64,000 nt of DNA from positions 1,116,001 to 1,180,000 of the forward strand of contig NZ_CP080766.1 in the NCBI RefSeq assembly GCF_019602855.1, in the 5' to 3' direction. The notes beneath the pieces were generated by a model. That model searched no databases. It had not been told where the DNA came from and saw nothing but the letters and a program-made list of their open reading frames with translations. This stretch comes from Cupriavidus pinatubonensis (GTDB taxonomy: Bacteria > Pseudomonadota > Gammaproteobacteria > Burkholderiales > Burkholderiaceae). Shown piece after piece: positions 15,529-23,841 of this stretch. Position 1 is the first letter of the stretch; the number at the start of each line of letters is the position of its first letter. The position numbers and the translations under genes were made by a program.

Positions 15529-16527
15529 ATGACCACGCAACCCGACGTCCTCAAGCCGCTGAAGACCTGGAGCCACCTGGCCGCGCGCCGGCGCAAGCCG
15601 AGCGAGTACGAGATCGTCTCGACGAACCTGCACTACACGACCGACAACCCCGACGCGCCGTTCGAGCTCGATCCGAACTTCGAGATGGCGCAGTGGTTCA
15701 AGCGTCACCGCAACGCCTCGCCGCTGAAACACGCCGACTGGAACGCCTTCCGCGATCCCGACGAACTCGTCTACCGCACCTACAACATGCTGCAGGACGG
15801 CCAGGAAACCTATGTGTCCGGCCTGCTGGACCAGTTTTCTGAACGCGGCCACGACTCCATGCTGGAGCACTCCTGGGCCGGCACGCTGGCGCGGCTGTAC
15901 ACCCCGGCACGCTATCTGTTCCACGCACTGCAAATGGGATCCGCCTACCTGACGCAGATGGCCCCCGCATCCACGATCTCGAACTGCGCCGCCTACCAGA
16001 CCGCCGACTCGCTGCGGTGGCTGACCCACACCGCATATCGCACGCGAGAGCTGTCTCAGACCTTCGGCGACGTGGGCTTTGGCACCGACGAGCGCAGGTA
16101 CTGGGAGCAGGACCCGGCCTGGCAGGGCTGGCGCAAGCTGGTCGAACACGCGCTCGTGGCATGGGACTGGGCAGAGTGCTTCGTCGCCTTCAGCCTGGTA
16201 TTGCGGCCGGCGATGGAGGAAGCCGTCCTGCGCGGGCTTGGCGAGGCGGCGCGCCACAACGGCGACACCCTGCTCGGCCTGCTGACTGACGCGCAGCTTG
16301 CCGACGTCCAGCGGCACCGGCACTGGGCCGGCGCGCTCGTCCGCATGGCCCTGGAGACGCCGGGCAATCGTGACGTGCTGGCCGGCTCGATTGCCCGGTG
16401 GGCGCCGCTCGCGGACGATGCAATCAGTGCCTACTGCGCGGCGTTGCCCGACGCGCCGAACGCGAAGGCGCGGGCCTGCGCGGCCGTGCGCGACTTCTGG
16501 GACAGCATCGGCCTGGCAGGTCTGTAA
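15529..16527 (+). CDS. tmoE: Toluene monooxygenase beta subunit
   Basis: This 332-residue protein (LKTWSHLAARRRKPSEYEIVSTNLHYTTDNPDAPFELDPNFEMAQWFKRH) matches TmoE/TbuA2. It is the non-catalytic diiron-fold subunit paired with TmoA. The repeated E-x-x-H metal motifs are missing, as expected. It starts 12 bases after tmoD. Confidence 0.95.
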   Translation: MTTQPDVLKPLKTWSHLAARRRKPSEYEIVSTNLHYTTDNPDAPFELDPNFEMAQWFKRHRNASPLKHADWNAFRDPDELVYRTYNMLQDGQETYVSGLLDQFSERGHDSMLEHSWAGTLARLYTPARYLFHALQMGSAYLTQMAPASTISNCAAYQTADSLRWLTHTAYRTRELSQTFGDVGFGTDERRYWEQDPAWQGWRKLVEHALVAWDWAECFVAFSLVLRPAMEEAVLRGLGEAARHNGDTLLGLLTDAQLADVQRHRHWAGALVRMALETPGNRDVLAGSIARWAPLADDAISAYCAALPDAPNAKARACAAVRDFWDSIGLAGL

Positions 16528-16575
16528 CGCAGGACATGCCGGGCGATACGACTCAACAGCCACCATCGGAACCCT

Positions 16576-17574
16576 ATGAAATACCAGATATCGATCGAAG
16601 GCGGCGCGGTGTTCACCGTCGCCGCGGAGGAAGACACGCTGCTGCGCGGCGCCCTGCGCGCCGGCATGGCCCTGCCGCACGAGTGCAGCGTGGGCGGCTG
16701 CGGCGCGTGCCGCTTCGACCTTGTGGACGGGCTCATGGAATCCGTCTGGCCTGAGGCGCCCGGCCTGTCCGAGCGTGACCGCAAGCGTGGCAAGTACCTT
16801 GCGTGCCAGTCGCGGCCGCTAAGCGACTGCACGATACGTGTGCGCTGCGACGAATCGTATCGCCCGGCGGTCCGGGCGCATCGCCGCGCAGCGGAACTCC
16901 TGGCACGCCGCGCGCTGACCCCTGACATGAGCGAATTCACGTTCCGGGTTCCAGGCGCGACCGAGTTCCGGCCCGGCCAGTACGCGCTGCTCTACCCGCC
17001 CCGTGCACCGGGCGCCCGCGCCTATTCGATGGCCAACCTGCCCAACGAGGAAGGCATCTGGAAGTTCGTGATCCGCCGCGTGCCGGGCGGGGCTGGCAGC
17101 AACGCGCTGTTCGACCAGGTCGGAATCGGGGACAGCGTCGTGCTCGACGGGCCGTACGGCCACGCCTACCTTCGTGAGGACAGTGCCCGCGACATTGTCT
17201 GCATCGCCGGTGGCTCGGGCCTGGCGCCAATGCTGTCGGTCGCACGCGGAGCACTCGCCGGTAGCGGTTCGCGGCGCGTCCACTTCTTTTATGGCGCCCG
17301 GGGGCAGGCTGACCTCGGTGCCCTCGACGCCCTGGAAAAACTTGCCGAAGACAAGCGGGTTACGCTGTCGGTGGCACTGTCCGCACCGGAGAGCACCTGG
17401 AAGGGGCCAACGGGGTTCGTGCACGAGGAAGTCGAGCGTAACCTGACAGCTTCCCTCGGCAGCTACGACTTCTATTTTGCCGGGCCGCCACTCATGATCG
17501 AAGCCATGCAGGCGCTCCTGATGCACAAGCACCAGGTACCGTTCGGGCAGATCCGCTTCGACCGCTTTGTCTAG
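16576..17574 (+). CDS. tmoF: Toluene monooxygenase NADH oxidoreductase
   Basis: At 332 residues it has an N-terminal [2Fe-2S] domain with Cys37, Cys42, Cys45 and Cys77 (CSVGGCGACRF, LACQS). An FAD domain (RAYSMANLPNE) and an NAD domain (IAGGSGLAPMLS, FAGPPLMIEAM) follow. It supplies electrons to the Rieske ferredoxin TmoC. It is the last gene of the monooxygenase operon; the activator gene follows after 234 bases. Confidence 0.94.
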   Translation: MKYQISIEGGAVFTVAAEEDTLLRGALRAGMALPHECSVGGCGACRFDLVDGLMESVWPEAPGLSERDRKRGKYLACQSRPLSDCTIRVRCDESYRPAVRAHRRAAELLARRALTPDMSEFTFRVPGATEFRPGQYALLYPPRAPGARAYSMANLPNEEGIWKFVIRRVPGGAGSNALFDQVGIGDSVVLDGPYGHAYLREDSARDIVCIAGGSGLAPMLSVARGALAGSGSRRVHFFYGARGQADLGALDALEKLAEDKRVTLSVALSAPESTWKGPTGFVHEEVERNLTASLGSYDFYFAGPPLMIEAMQALLMHKHQVPFGQIRFDRFV

Positions 17575-17656
17575 GCCGGCGACATCTGCCTTGGGACGCA
17601 CAGCGCACAGCCGCGACACCGGATAGCCTGATCGCAAATGCCGCGTGCGATTACCA

Positions 17657-17681
17657 ATCGCCATATCTGGAAGTTGGCGAT
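17657..17681. promoter_or_regulatory. 7-bp inverted repeat in the leader of the first sigma-54 activator gene
   Basis: ATCGCCA and TGGCGAT are separated by 11 bases in the 234-base gap between tmoF and the activator. It could be an operator or a weak hairpin; no T-tract follows. Confidence 0.35.
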
Positions 17682-17808
17682 AAGCTCCTTCTACCGAGCA
17701 CTACATGGCCTGCGGGGGCCGGTGGATATCGGTCCCCGGACTGGACCGCGCGAGGCGCGACACCGCGCTCGCGCGTCCGCAACCGCGCCAGTCGCGATTG
17801 AGGAAATC

Positions 17809-19587
17809 ATGGCGAAGAGGCATCCCGGAAAACCCAAGTCCGGCTCACCGGCGCAAGGCCATCCCGGCCGGAATCAGAAGCGCGAGTCCCCCGAGGCAAT
17901 CCGGGTGCCGGCGATCCACGACCTCGCCAAGCGCCTGCGCTTCGCGCCGCAACAGGGTCGCATCTGGTTGGACGACCAACGCATGATGCTAATGCACATC
18001 AGCTCTCTTGGCGCCTTGCGGCAAGAACTGATCGAAAGCCTTGGCAAGGAAACAGCGCGCGGACTGATCACCCGTATCGGCTACCAGGCCGGCACGCGGG
18101 ACGCAGCGATGGCGCGCAAGGTCCGCGCCGGCCTGAACACCTATGACGACTTCCTGGCCGGTCCACAACTGGTCTCGCTGGAGGGTATGGTGCATTGCGA
18201 ACCGGTGGCGCTGGACATCGATGTCCAGCGTGGCCACTACTTCGGCGATTTTTATCTGGTGGACAGCTCCGAGGCGGAAGCCCACATCGCCGGCTATGGT
18301 ATCGGCAATGAATCCGTGTGCTGGATGCTGATCGGTTATGCATGCGGCTATACCAGTGCCTTCATGGGCCGTCCCATCCTGTGGAGGGAAACCGAATGCC
18401 GGGGGATGGGGCATGTGAAATGCCGCGTGGTAGGCAAGCCGGTGGAGGAATGGGAAGACGCCCAGGACGACCTGCGCTTCCTGAGGATCGGCGATTTCGT
18501 CAAATGGGCACCGGTGGACGAGGCGCCCCTGCCCGCCACGAGCCGCATCGCGGCGCGGCTGTCCAGCGCCCCGGAGAACAGCTTCGGCGTGGTCGGCATC
18601 TCCGCCGGCTTCAACACCGTCTGCCACATGGTCAACAAGGTGGCGCCCACCGACGCCACCGTGCTGTTCCTGGGGGAAAGCGGTGTTGGCAAGGAAGTCT
18701 TTGCGAACAACCTGCATCGCCTGAGCAAGCGCGCCGACGGCCCTTACGTCGCGGTGAACTGTGCGTCCATTCCGGAACACCTGATGGAATCCGAGTTATT
18801 CGGCGTCGAGCGCGGCGGCTTTACGGGCGCCACCACATCCCGCGCCGGCCGCTTCGAGCGGGCCGATGGTGGCACGCTGTTTCTCGACGAGGTCGGCACA
18901 CTGAGCTTCACGGCACAGGGAAAGCTGCTGCGCGCGCTACAGCAGGGTGAGATCGAGCGTGTGGGCGATACACGCACCCGGAAAGTCAACGTCAGGGTGG
19001 TTGCCGCCACGAACGTGAACCTGCGTGAAGCTGTCAAGGCTGGCCACTTCCGCGAGGATCTGTTCTTCCGGCTGAACGTCTTTCCGATCCAGGTGCCGCC
19101 GCTGCGAGAGCGCCGCGACGACATCCCGCTGATGATGAACTGGTTCCTCCAGCGCATGGCACGCAAGCATGACAAGCACATCACCGGCTTCCGCGAACGC
19201 GCCGTGGACGCGATGTTCGCCTATGACTGGCCCGGCAACGTCCGAGAGCTGGAGAACATGATCGAGCGCGCGGTCATTCTGGCCGAGGACGGTGGCGCGC
19301 TCGACCTGTGCCACCTGTTCACCAGCGGCGAGGAAGTTGATACCACCGCTTTCATGCTGAAGCGCAGCGGCAGCATCGGACGCGTCAGCGAAGCCAGCGA
19401 AGCGGAATCGCCGCCGAGCGCTGCCGAAGGGCGACCTGGTCTGGCCGAAACGGAGGTGGCCATGCTGCGTGCAGCCGTTGCCGAAGCCAACGGCAATCTG
19501 TCGCGCGCAGCCCGGGTGTTGGGAATCAGCCGTCCGACGCTGGCGTACAGGCTGCAGAAATACGGCATTACGCCTGAAGCGCAATGA
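17809..19587 (+). CDS. Sigma-54-dependent activator, XylR/DmpR/TbuT family
   Basis: This 592-residue protein has an N-terminal XylR-N/V4R aromatic-sensing region (about 35-235, with the Cys-containing GYACGYTSAFMGRPILWRETECRG end), an AAA+ core with Walker A GESGVGKE, and a C-terminal Fis-type HTH (NLSRAARVLGISRPTLAYRLQKYG). The sigma-54 contact loop reads GGFTGA (336-341) instead of the usual GAFTGA. The ATG at 17809 follows GAGGAAATC; an open extension to 17638 lacks a site. It lies downstream of tmoF as TbuT does in Ralstonia pickettii, so it is the likely toluene-responsive activator. Confidence 0.9.
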   Translation: MAKRHPGKPKSGSPAQGHPGRNQKRESPEAIRVPAIHDLAKRLRFAPQQGRIWLDDQRMMLMHISSLGALRQELIESLGKETARGLITRIGYQAGTRDAAMARKVRAGLNTYDDFLAGPQLVSLEGMVHCEPVALDIDVQRGHYFGDFYLVDSSEAEAHIAGYGIGNESVCWMLIGYACGYTSAFMGRPILWRETECRGMGHVKCRVVGKPVEEWEDAQDDLRFLRIGDFVKWAPVDEAPLPATSRIAARLSSAPENSFGVVGISAGFNTVCHMVNKVAPTDATVLFLGESGVGKEVFANNLHRLSKRADGPYVAVNCASIPEHLMESELFGVERGGFTGATTSRAGRFERADGGTLFLDEVGTLSFTAQGKLLRALQQGEIERVGDTRTRKVNVRVVAATNVNLREAVKAGHFREDLFFRLNVFPIQVPPLRERRDDIPLMMNWFLQRMARKHDKHITGFRERAVDAMFAYDWPGNVRELENMIERAVILAEDGGALDLCHLFTSGEEVDTTAFMLKRSGSIGRVSEASEAESPPSAAEGRPGLAETEVAMLRAAVAEANGNLSRAARVLGISRPTLAYRLQKYGITPEAQ

Positions 19588-19593
19588 CGAAAT

Positions 19594-19631
19594 GCCCCCC
19601 GGCGCGGCCGCATAGCGCTGCGCCAGGGGGC
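19594..19631. terminator. Bidirectional hairpin between convergent activator and tbuX genes
   Basis: GCCCCC-C-GGCGC pairs with GCGCC-A-GGGGGC around a loop. It lies between the stop codons of convergent genes at 19587 and 19640. There is no clear T-run, but its position suits a shared terminator. Confidence 0.5.
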
Positions 19632-19639
19632 TCGCTGCG

Positions 19640-21010
19640 CTAGAAGCGCTTGCGGTATGCCAGAACCGCGTTGAGCTGCGAATGCCGCACGGTGAGCGGT
19701 ACCGCAGTATTCGGCTGGCTGGCGTTCCCCACGGTCTTTGGTAACACCACCGACAAGGCAAAATCGATCGCGTCGTCCTTGCCGAATGCGTAAGTCGCGC
19801 CGCCACTCAGGGTGGTCGTGGGAATGGCCGGCACAACGGCTAGCAGCATGCCGTTCGGTATGGCTTCTTGCGCATAGTGGAACCCGCCGCGCACCGTCCA
19901 GGCCGAATCGAAACGGTACGCCACGCCAAGGCCGAACACGTTGGTATCGCGGTAGTTCTGCGGTAGCGACAGGTCGAGGTTCGCGCCCCCACGCGTGAAG
20001 GTGACGTTGATGTCACGCATCACGCTCGACCAGAACACTCGCTGGTAGTCCGCCGAAGCCGACAGTCGCTCGTTGAACTGGTGGCTGATGCCCACCGTGA
20101 ACTGCGCCGGCATCTGGAAGTCCCGCACCCTGACTTCGCCGCTCAGCGGAATGTTGCCCGCGACGGTGCTGACAGCCGCAAGCGTGGCCTGCCCGCGAAG
20201 ATCGCCCACCCGCGTTTTCGCGTTGTAGGCCAGTCCTACGCGGGTATCGGGCGTGATGTCGTAGGTCAGCCCCAGTTTTCCGCCGATGCCCCAGGCATCG
20301 GCCCCGCCACCGACGGGCGCGCTGTTCGAGAAGCCCAGGTACCCCCCGGAAAGGCCGGGCACGGAAAGCAGCGTGGGCACCAGCGAACCAGACACCCGCC
20401 GCTGGCTGGCAAGCGTGCCGATCTGCGTGACGTCGAGCAGCGTGCCGAGATTGAGCGACGTCCAGACCGCATCCAGCGAGGCGCCGAGCGTCAGCTTGTC
20501 CGTCGGCCGATAGGCCACCGCAAACGGAATGCGCAGCACCAGCAACCGGGAGAACTGGTCCAGGCCCGTCTGCACGCCATTGGACGTGCGCGACAGGAAA
20601 CTGCTGCCCCCGTATTGCGTACCGAGGCCGCCCTCCGCAAAGATTCCGGCGCCTAGCGCGATGTTGTCATGACGGTAGACGAACGCGGCCTCGGGCGCAA
20701 AGTAAGGCCCGTTGTTGTTGCCGTGGTTGCCGGACCGGGCCGTCTCGCCCGTTGCCGTATTGGTGGCCTTGATGTCGGTGGTCACCATGTCGAGCCCAAG
20801 ATGCAGGTGATTCCCCTCGGCCATCAGGCCAAGTGTTGCCGGATTCGCCATCATCGCCGCTGGCCCGATGTCGAAGGCCGCTCCGGTCCCGCCCATAGCG
20901 CGGGAAACTGGACCAAAGCCCTCCAGGTTGAACACGTCCGTTGCTCCCGCTGGTGTTCCGCACGCCGCAGCGCATAGCGCCACGGCCACGCGAACGTAGT
21001 TGCCTCTCAC
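19640..21010 (-). CDS. tbuX: FadL-family outer-membrane channel for aromatic hydrocarbons
   Basis: This 456-residue protein has a signal peptide (RVAVALCAAACGTPAGA) and the FadL N-terminal pattern NLEGFGPVSRAMGGTGAAF, with MANPATLGLM and alternating beta strands ending ...LNAVLAYRKRF (terminal Phe). TbuX, XylN and TodX relatives carry toluene across the outer membrane. GTG at 21010 is chosen because AAGGAG lies 6 bases upstream, and a longer frame would precede the signal peptide. Unlike the tbuX I recall from PKO1, it is transcribed against the activator gene from its own sigma-54 promoter. Confidence 0.88.
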   Translation of the reverse strand: MRGNYVRVAVALCAAACGTPAGATDVFNLEGFGPVSRAMGGTGAAFDIGPAAMMANPATLGLMAEGNHLHLGLDMVTTDIKATNTATGETARSGNHGNNNGPYFAPEAAFVYRHDNIALGAGIFAEGGLGTQYGGSSFLSRTSNGVQTGLDQFSRLLVLRIPFAVAYRPTDKLTLGASLDAVWTSLNLGTLLDVTQIGTLASQRRVSGSLVPTLLSVPGLSGGYLGFSNSAPVGGGADAWGIGGKLGLTYDITPDTRVGLAYNAKTRVGDLRGQATLAAVSTVAGNIPLSGEVRVRDFQMPAQFTVGISHQFNERLSASADYQRVFWSSVMRDINVTFTRGGANLDLSLPQNYRDTNVFGLGVAYRFDSAWTVRGGFHYAQEAIPNGMLLAVVPAIPTTTLSGGATYAFGKDDAIDFALSVVLPKTVGNASQPNTAVPLTVRHSQLNAVLAYRKRF

Positions 21011-21140
21011 GAGTGTCTCCTTGTCATTTTCGGGGGATAGCGAAGCGCGCGGCATCGCCGGGGAAACGGACGAGCCTGCGCATTCGCAGAGTGATGCCTG
21101 CGGCCGGCCTGGCGTTGCAGCGCGGTCGCGTCAGTCGTAT

Positions 21141-21156
21141 TGCAGAAGCCGTACCA
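21141..21156 (-). promoter_or_regulatory. Sigma-54 promoter of tbuX
   Basis: Read leftward the site is TGGTACGGCTTCTGCA, GG-N10-GC. It differs at three positions from the dmpK promoter and is about 130 bases before the GTG start. Confidence 0.82.
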
Positions 21157-21177
21157 GCTCGGCAGGCCACTCCGCTA

Positions 21178-21202
21178 AATCTCGATATTTACAGGGAAAA
21201 CC
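21178..21202. promoter_or_regulatory. Second copy of the A/T-rich block, possible IHF site
   Basis: The block CTCGATATTTACAGGGAAAA is identical to that at 12541-12560 and has the same offset from its sigma-54 promoter. It is inferred to be an IHF or architectural site. Confidence 0.6.
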
Positions 21203-21273
21203 ATGAGGGTTTTCCGTCTCGACATGACCCTCCGCATGGACCTCCAGCTCCGTGCGACGCCCTCTTGTCTCAA

Positions 21274-21330
21274 TTTGACGATATGATCTACGCATCAGAA
21301 TATCCCGGTTTCATCAAATGATCGAATCCG
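21274..21330. promoter_or_regulatory. Upstream activator sites of tbuX, overlapping the second activator gene's promoter region
   Basis: TTTGACGATATGATCTACGC (from about 21275) and TCATCAAATGATCGAAT (21311-21327) resemble the two sites at 12657-12711. They lie 120-175 bases from the tbuX promoter and about 100 bases before the second activator gene, so binding could also control that gene. Confidence 0.55.
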
Positions 21331-21421
21331 GTGTGCGCGTGGGACGGTCCTTGCATCGCCCGGTAGGATCCACCAGAATATCGAGATTCCACCCACCACC
21401 TAACAACGGGGGACGCACGCC

Positions 21422-23116
21422 GTGGAAGCCAAGCTCAGTTACCCTCCGAATGCCGATCTGCGGCACCTCCTGCGCTTCGATCCCGAGAGCGGCGCCATCT
21501 GGCTGGGCGAACGCCGCATGCTGCTCCTGCATACTGCCGCACTGAGCGGCCTGAGGCAGGACCTGATCCATTCGGTGGGCCCCGTGCACGCGCGCAGACT
21601 GCTCACGCGCATGGGATATGCCTCTGGCCGGCGCGACGCTGAATTTGCACGCACGACGCGCGGTGCACTCTCGCTCGACGCCGCATTCCTGGTCGGGCCG
21701 CAACTGCACATGCTCGAAGGCGCTGCGTGTGTGACGCCGATCCAACTCGATTTCGACGCCGCCACAGGCCGCTTCTCCGGAGAATTCCGTTGGGACAACT
21801 CGTGGGAAGCCTATGCCCACCGGCACGCCTTCGGGCTCGCGGAAACGCCTGCCTGCTGGGTTCTGCTCGGATACGCCAGCGGCTACACGAGTGCCTTCAT
21901 GGGCCGCCTCATCGTCTTCAAGGAAACATGCTGCGCGGCCTGCGGCGCCGACCACTGCCAGATCGTTGGCCGGCCTGTCGACGAATGGCCCGACGCCGCC
22001 GAACAGCGCCAGTACTTCGAGGACGATTCCCTTCTCGACACCATCGCCGCGCTCAACGAGCAGGTGCAGGCGCTGGTGACGACCATCGAGTCAGCAGGCG
22101 AGCCGGGGATCTCCGCCGGCATGCTTGTCGGCGCCTCGCCCGCATTCCAGGAAGCCCACGCGTTGTTGAACCGCGCCGCCGCCACGCAGGTGACTGTATT
22201 GCTGACCGGCGAGACGGGCGTGGGCAAGGAACGCTTCGCCCGCGCCTTGCACCAAGGATCGGCCCGCGCCGGCGGTCCCTTCATCGCCGTCAACTGCGCC
22301 GCGCTGCCCGCTGACCTGATCGAGGCCGAATTGTTTGGCGTCGAGCGGGGCGCCTACACCGGCGCGCACGTCAGCCGCAGCGGCCGCTTCGAGCGGGCAG
22401 ACGGCGGCACGCTCTTCCTCGATGAAGTCGGCGACCTGCCACTGCCGTTACAGGCCAAGCTGCTACGCGTGCTGCAGGACGGCGAGATCGAGCGCCTCGG
22501 CGCGGAGACCGCGCGCAAGGTCAATGTGCGCCTCGTCACGGCAACGAATGTCGACCTTGAGGCAGCAGTGTCGCAGGGACGGTTCCGGCGCGACCTGTTG
22601 TACCGACTAAACGTCTATCCGATCTGCATTCCGCCACTGCGCGAGCGAACGGCCGATATCGAGCCACTGGCGAACCACCTGCTGGCGCGCTTCAGCGCGC
22701 TCCACCAGAAGCGCCTTTCCGGGATTAGCGAACGCGCTATGCAGGCGCTCGTGCACCACGATTGGCCCGGCAACGTGCGTGAACTCGAGAACCTGATCGA
22801 GCGCGGTGTCATCCTTTCGTCGCAAGGTGGAACCATCGAACTGGAACATCTCTTTCCGCACCGGCCACCGGGGATACAGGCAACGGTAAGCGCGAGAGGC
22901 CGGCTGGCGCCGGTGCGGCCGGACAGCGAGCAGGCCCTCTGCGTGCGCATTCTCGATAGCGGGCTCAGCTTGGAATCGCTGGAGAGCCAGCTTCTCGAGC
23001 TTGCCGTCGAGCGCGCCGGCGGCAACCTGTCAGGCGCGGCGCGGCACCTCGGCCTGACCCGCCCGCAACTGGCCTATCGCCTCAAGCGCCAAGAAGACAA
23101 AGACAGCGAAGCATGA
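21422..23116 (+). CDS. Sigma-54-dependent activator, DmpR/PoxR family
   Basis: This 564-residue activator has an aromatic-sensing domain (10-210, ending GYASGYTSAFMGRLIVFKETCCAACGADHCQIVG), a linker, an AAA+ core with Walker A GETGVGKE, the sigma-54 loop GAYTGA (310-315) and Walker B GGTLFLDEVG. A Fis-type HTH follows (NLSGAARHLGLTRPQLAYRLKRQ). The start codon is GTG at 21422, preceded by GGGGGA. It diverges from tbuX and is followed, with overlap, by a GntR gene. By analogy with phenol clusters carrying DmpR-type plus GntR-type regulators, it may serve the phenol hydroxylase operon. Confidence 0.88.
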   Translation: MEAKLSYPPNADLRHLLRFDPESGAIWLGERRMLLLHTAALSGLRQDLIHSVGPVHARRLLTRMGYASGRRDAEFARTTRGALSLDAAFLVGPQLHMLEGAACVTPIQLDFDAATGRFSGEFRWDNSWEAYAHRHAFGLAETPACWVLLGYASGYTSAFMGRLIVFKETCCAACGADHCQIVGRPVDEWPDAAEQRQYFEDDSLLDTIAALNEQVQALVTTIESAGEPGISAGMLVGASPAFQEAHALLNRAAATQVTVLLTGETGVGKERFARALHQGSARAGGPFIAVNCAALPADLIEAELFGVERGAYTGAHVSRSGRFERADGGTLFLDEVGDLPLPLQAKLLRVLQDGEIERLGAETARKVNVRLVTATNVDLEAAVSQGRFRRDLLYRLNVYPICIPPLRERTADIEPLANHLLARFSALHQKRLSGISERAMQALVHHDWPGNVRELENLIERGVILSSQGGTIELEHLFPHRPPGIQATVSARGRLAPVRPDSEQALCVRILDSGLSLESLESQLLELAVERAGGNLSGAARHLGLTRPQLAYRLKRQEDKDSEA

Positions 23117-23841
23117 CAGCCGCCAAACGCCGCAGCGCCCGCGACAGCGTGCCAGACGACCCTCGGCCTCCCGAGCCCTTCGCGCCGCGCACCCTGTGCG
23201 AGCGCGCCTATCTTCAATTGCGGCAGGACATCGTGCAGGGACGCATCAGCCCCGGCGAGCGCCTGCGGGTCGAACACCTCAAGGATCGCTATCAAGTGGG
23301 TGCCGGCACGCTGCGAGAATCCCTGGCGCTGCTTGTGTCCGATGCCCTTGTGACCGTTGAAGGCCAGCGGGGATACCGGGTCACGGCGATCTCGCTGGAC
23401 GACCTGCAGGATCTCACTGACACGCGGGTGCGGTTGGAAACTGAAGCGCTTCGTCTTTCCATTCGCTACGGCGACATGCAATGGGAAGCGCAGTTGCGGG
23501 CGTCGTTCGACAACCTCAGAGCCTCGGAGGCCCGTGGCCCGTCGGCGGACCCGGCCGGCTGGGAGCAGGCCAACCGGCGCTTTCATGAAGCCCTGATCGC
23601 CGCGCACCGCTCGCCGTGGAGTCAATATCTGCTGAAGCTCCTTTACCGTCACGGGGAACGCTACCGGCACGTTGCCATCCGCCTCGGGACGAACCAATCA
23701 GTCTCCCGGAAAGTGCATGAGGAACATGCGCTCATCTTCGAGGCCGCCGTGGCGCGCCAGGAAGCGCGCGCTGCGCTCGCACTGGAGGCACATATTCGCC
23801 TTACCTATGAGTTTCTGTCGAGCGCGCGAATTGAAATGTAA
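23113..23841 (+). CDS. GntR-family regulator with FCD domain, overlapping the activator gene
   Basis: At 242 residues it has an N-terminal winged helix (LCERAYLQLRQDIVQGRISPGERLRVEHLKDRYQVGAGTLRESLALL) and a C-terminal all-helical FCD domain with metal/ligand His residues (RRFHEALIAA, HEEHALIFEAA). Its ATG overlaps the activator stop (ATGA), so the two are cotranslated. GntR repressors such as AphS are known in Comamonas phenol clusters; a repressive role on the dmp or tmo promoters is inferred by analogy. The HTH reads YQVGAGTLRESL where VSRTPVREAL is usual. Confidence 0.87.
   Translation: MTAAKRRSARDSVPDDPRPPEPFAPRTLCERAYLQLRQDIVQGRISPGERLRVEHLKDRYQVGAGTLRESLALLVSDALVTVEGQRGYRVTAISLDDLQDLTDTRVRLETEALRLSIRYGDMQWEAQLRASFDNLRASEARGPSADPAGWEQANRRFHEALIAAHRSPWSQYLLKLLYRHGERYRHVAIRLGTNQSVSRKVHEEHALIFEAAVARQEARAALALEAHIRLTYEFLSSARIEM

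Noticed and set aside
15136..16680. 514-codon open frame on the - strand
   Set aside because: It is antisense to tmoD-tmoE-tmoF, whose products carry clear family motifs; the antisense frame has none.
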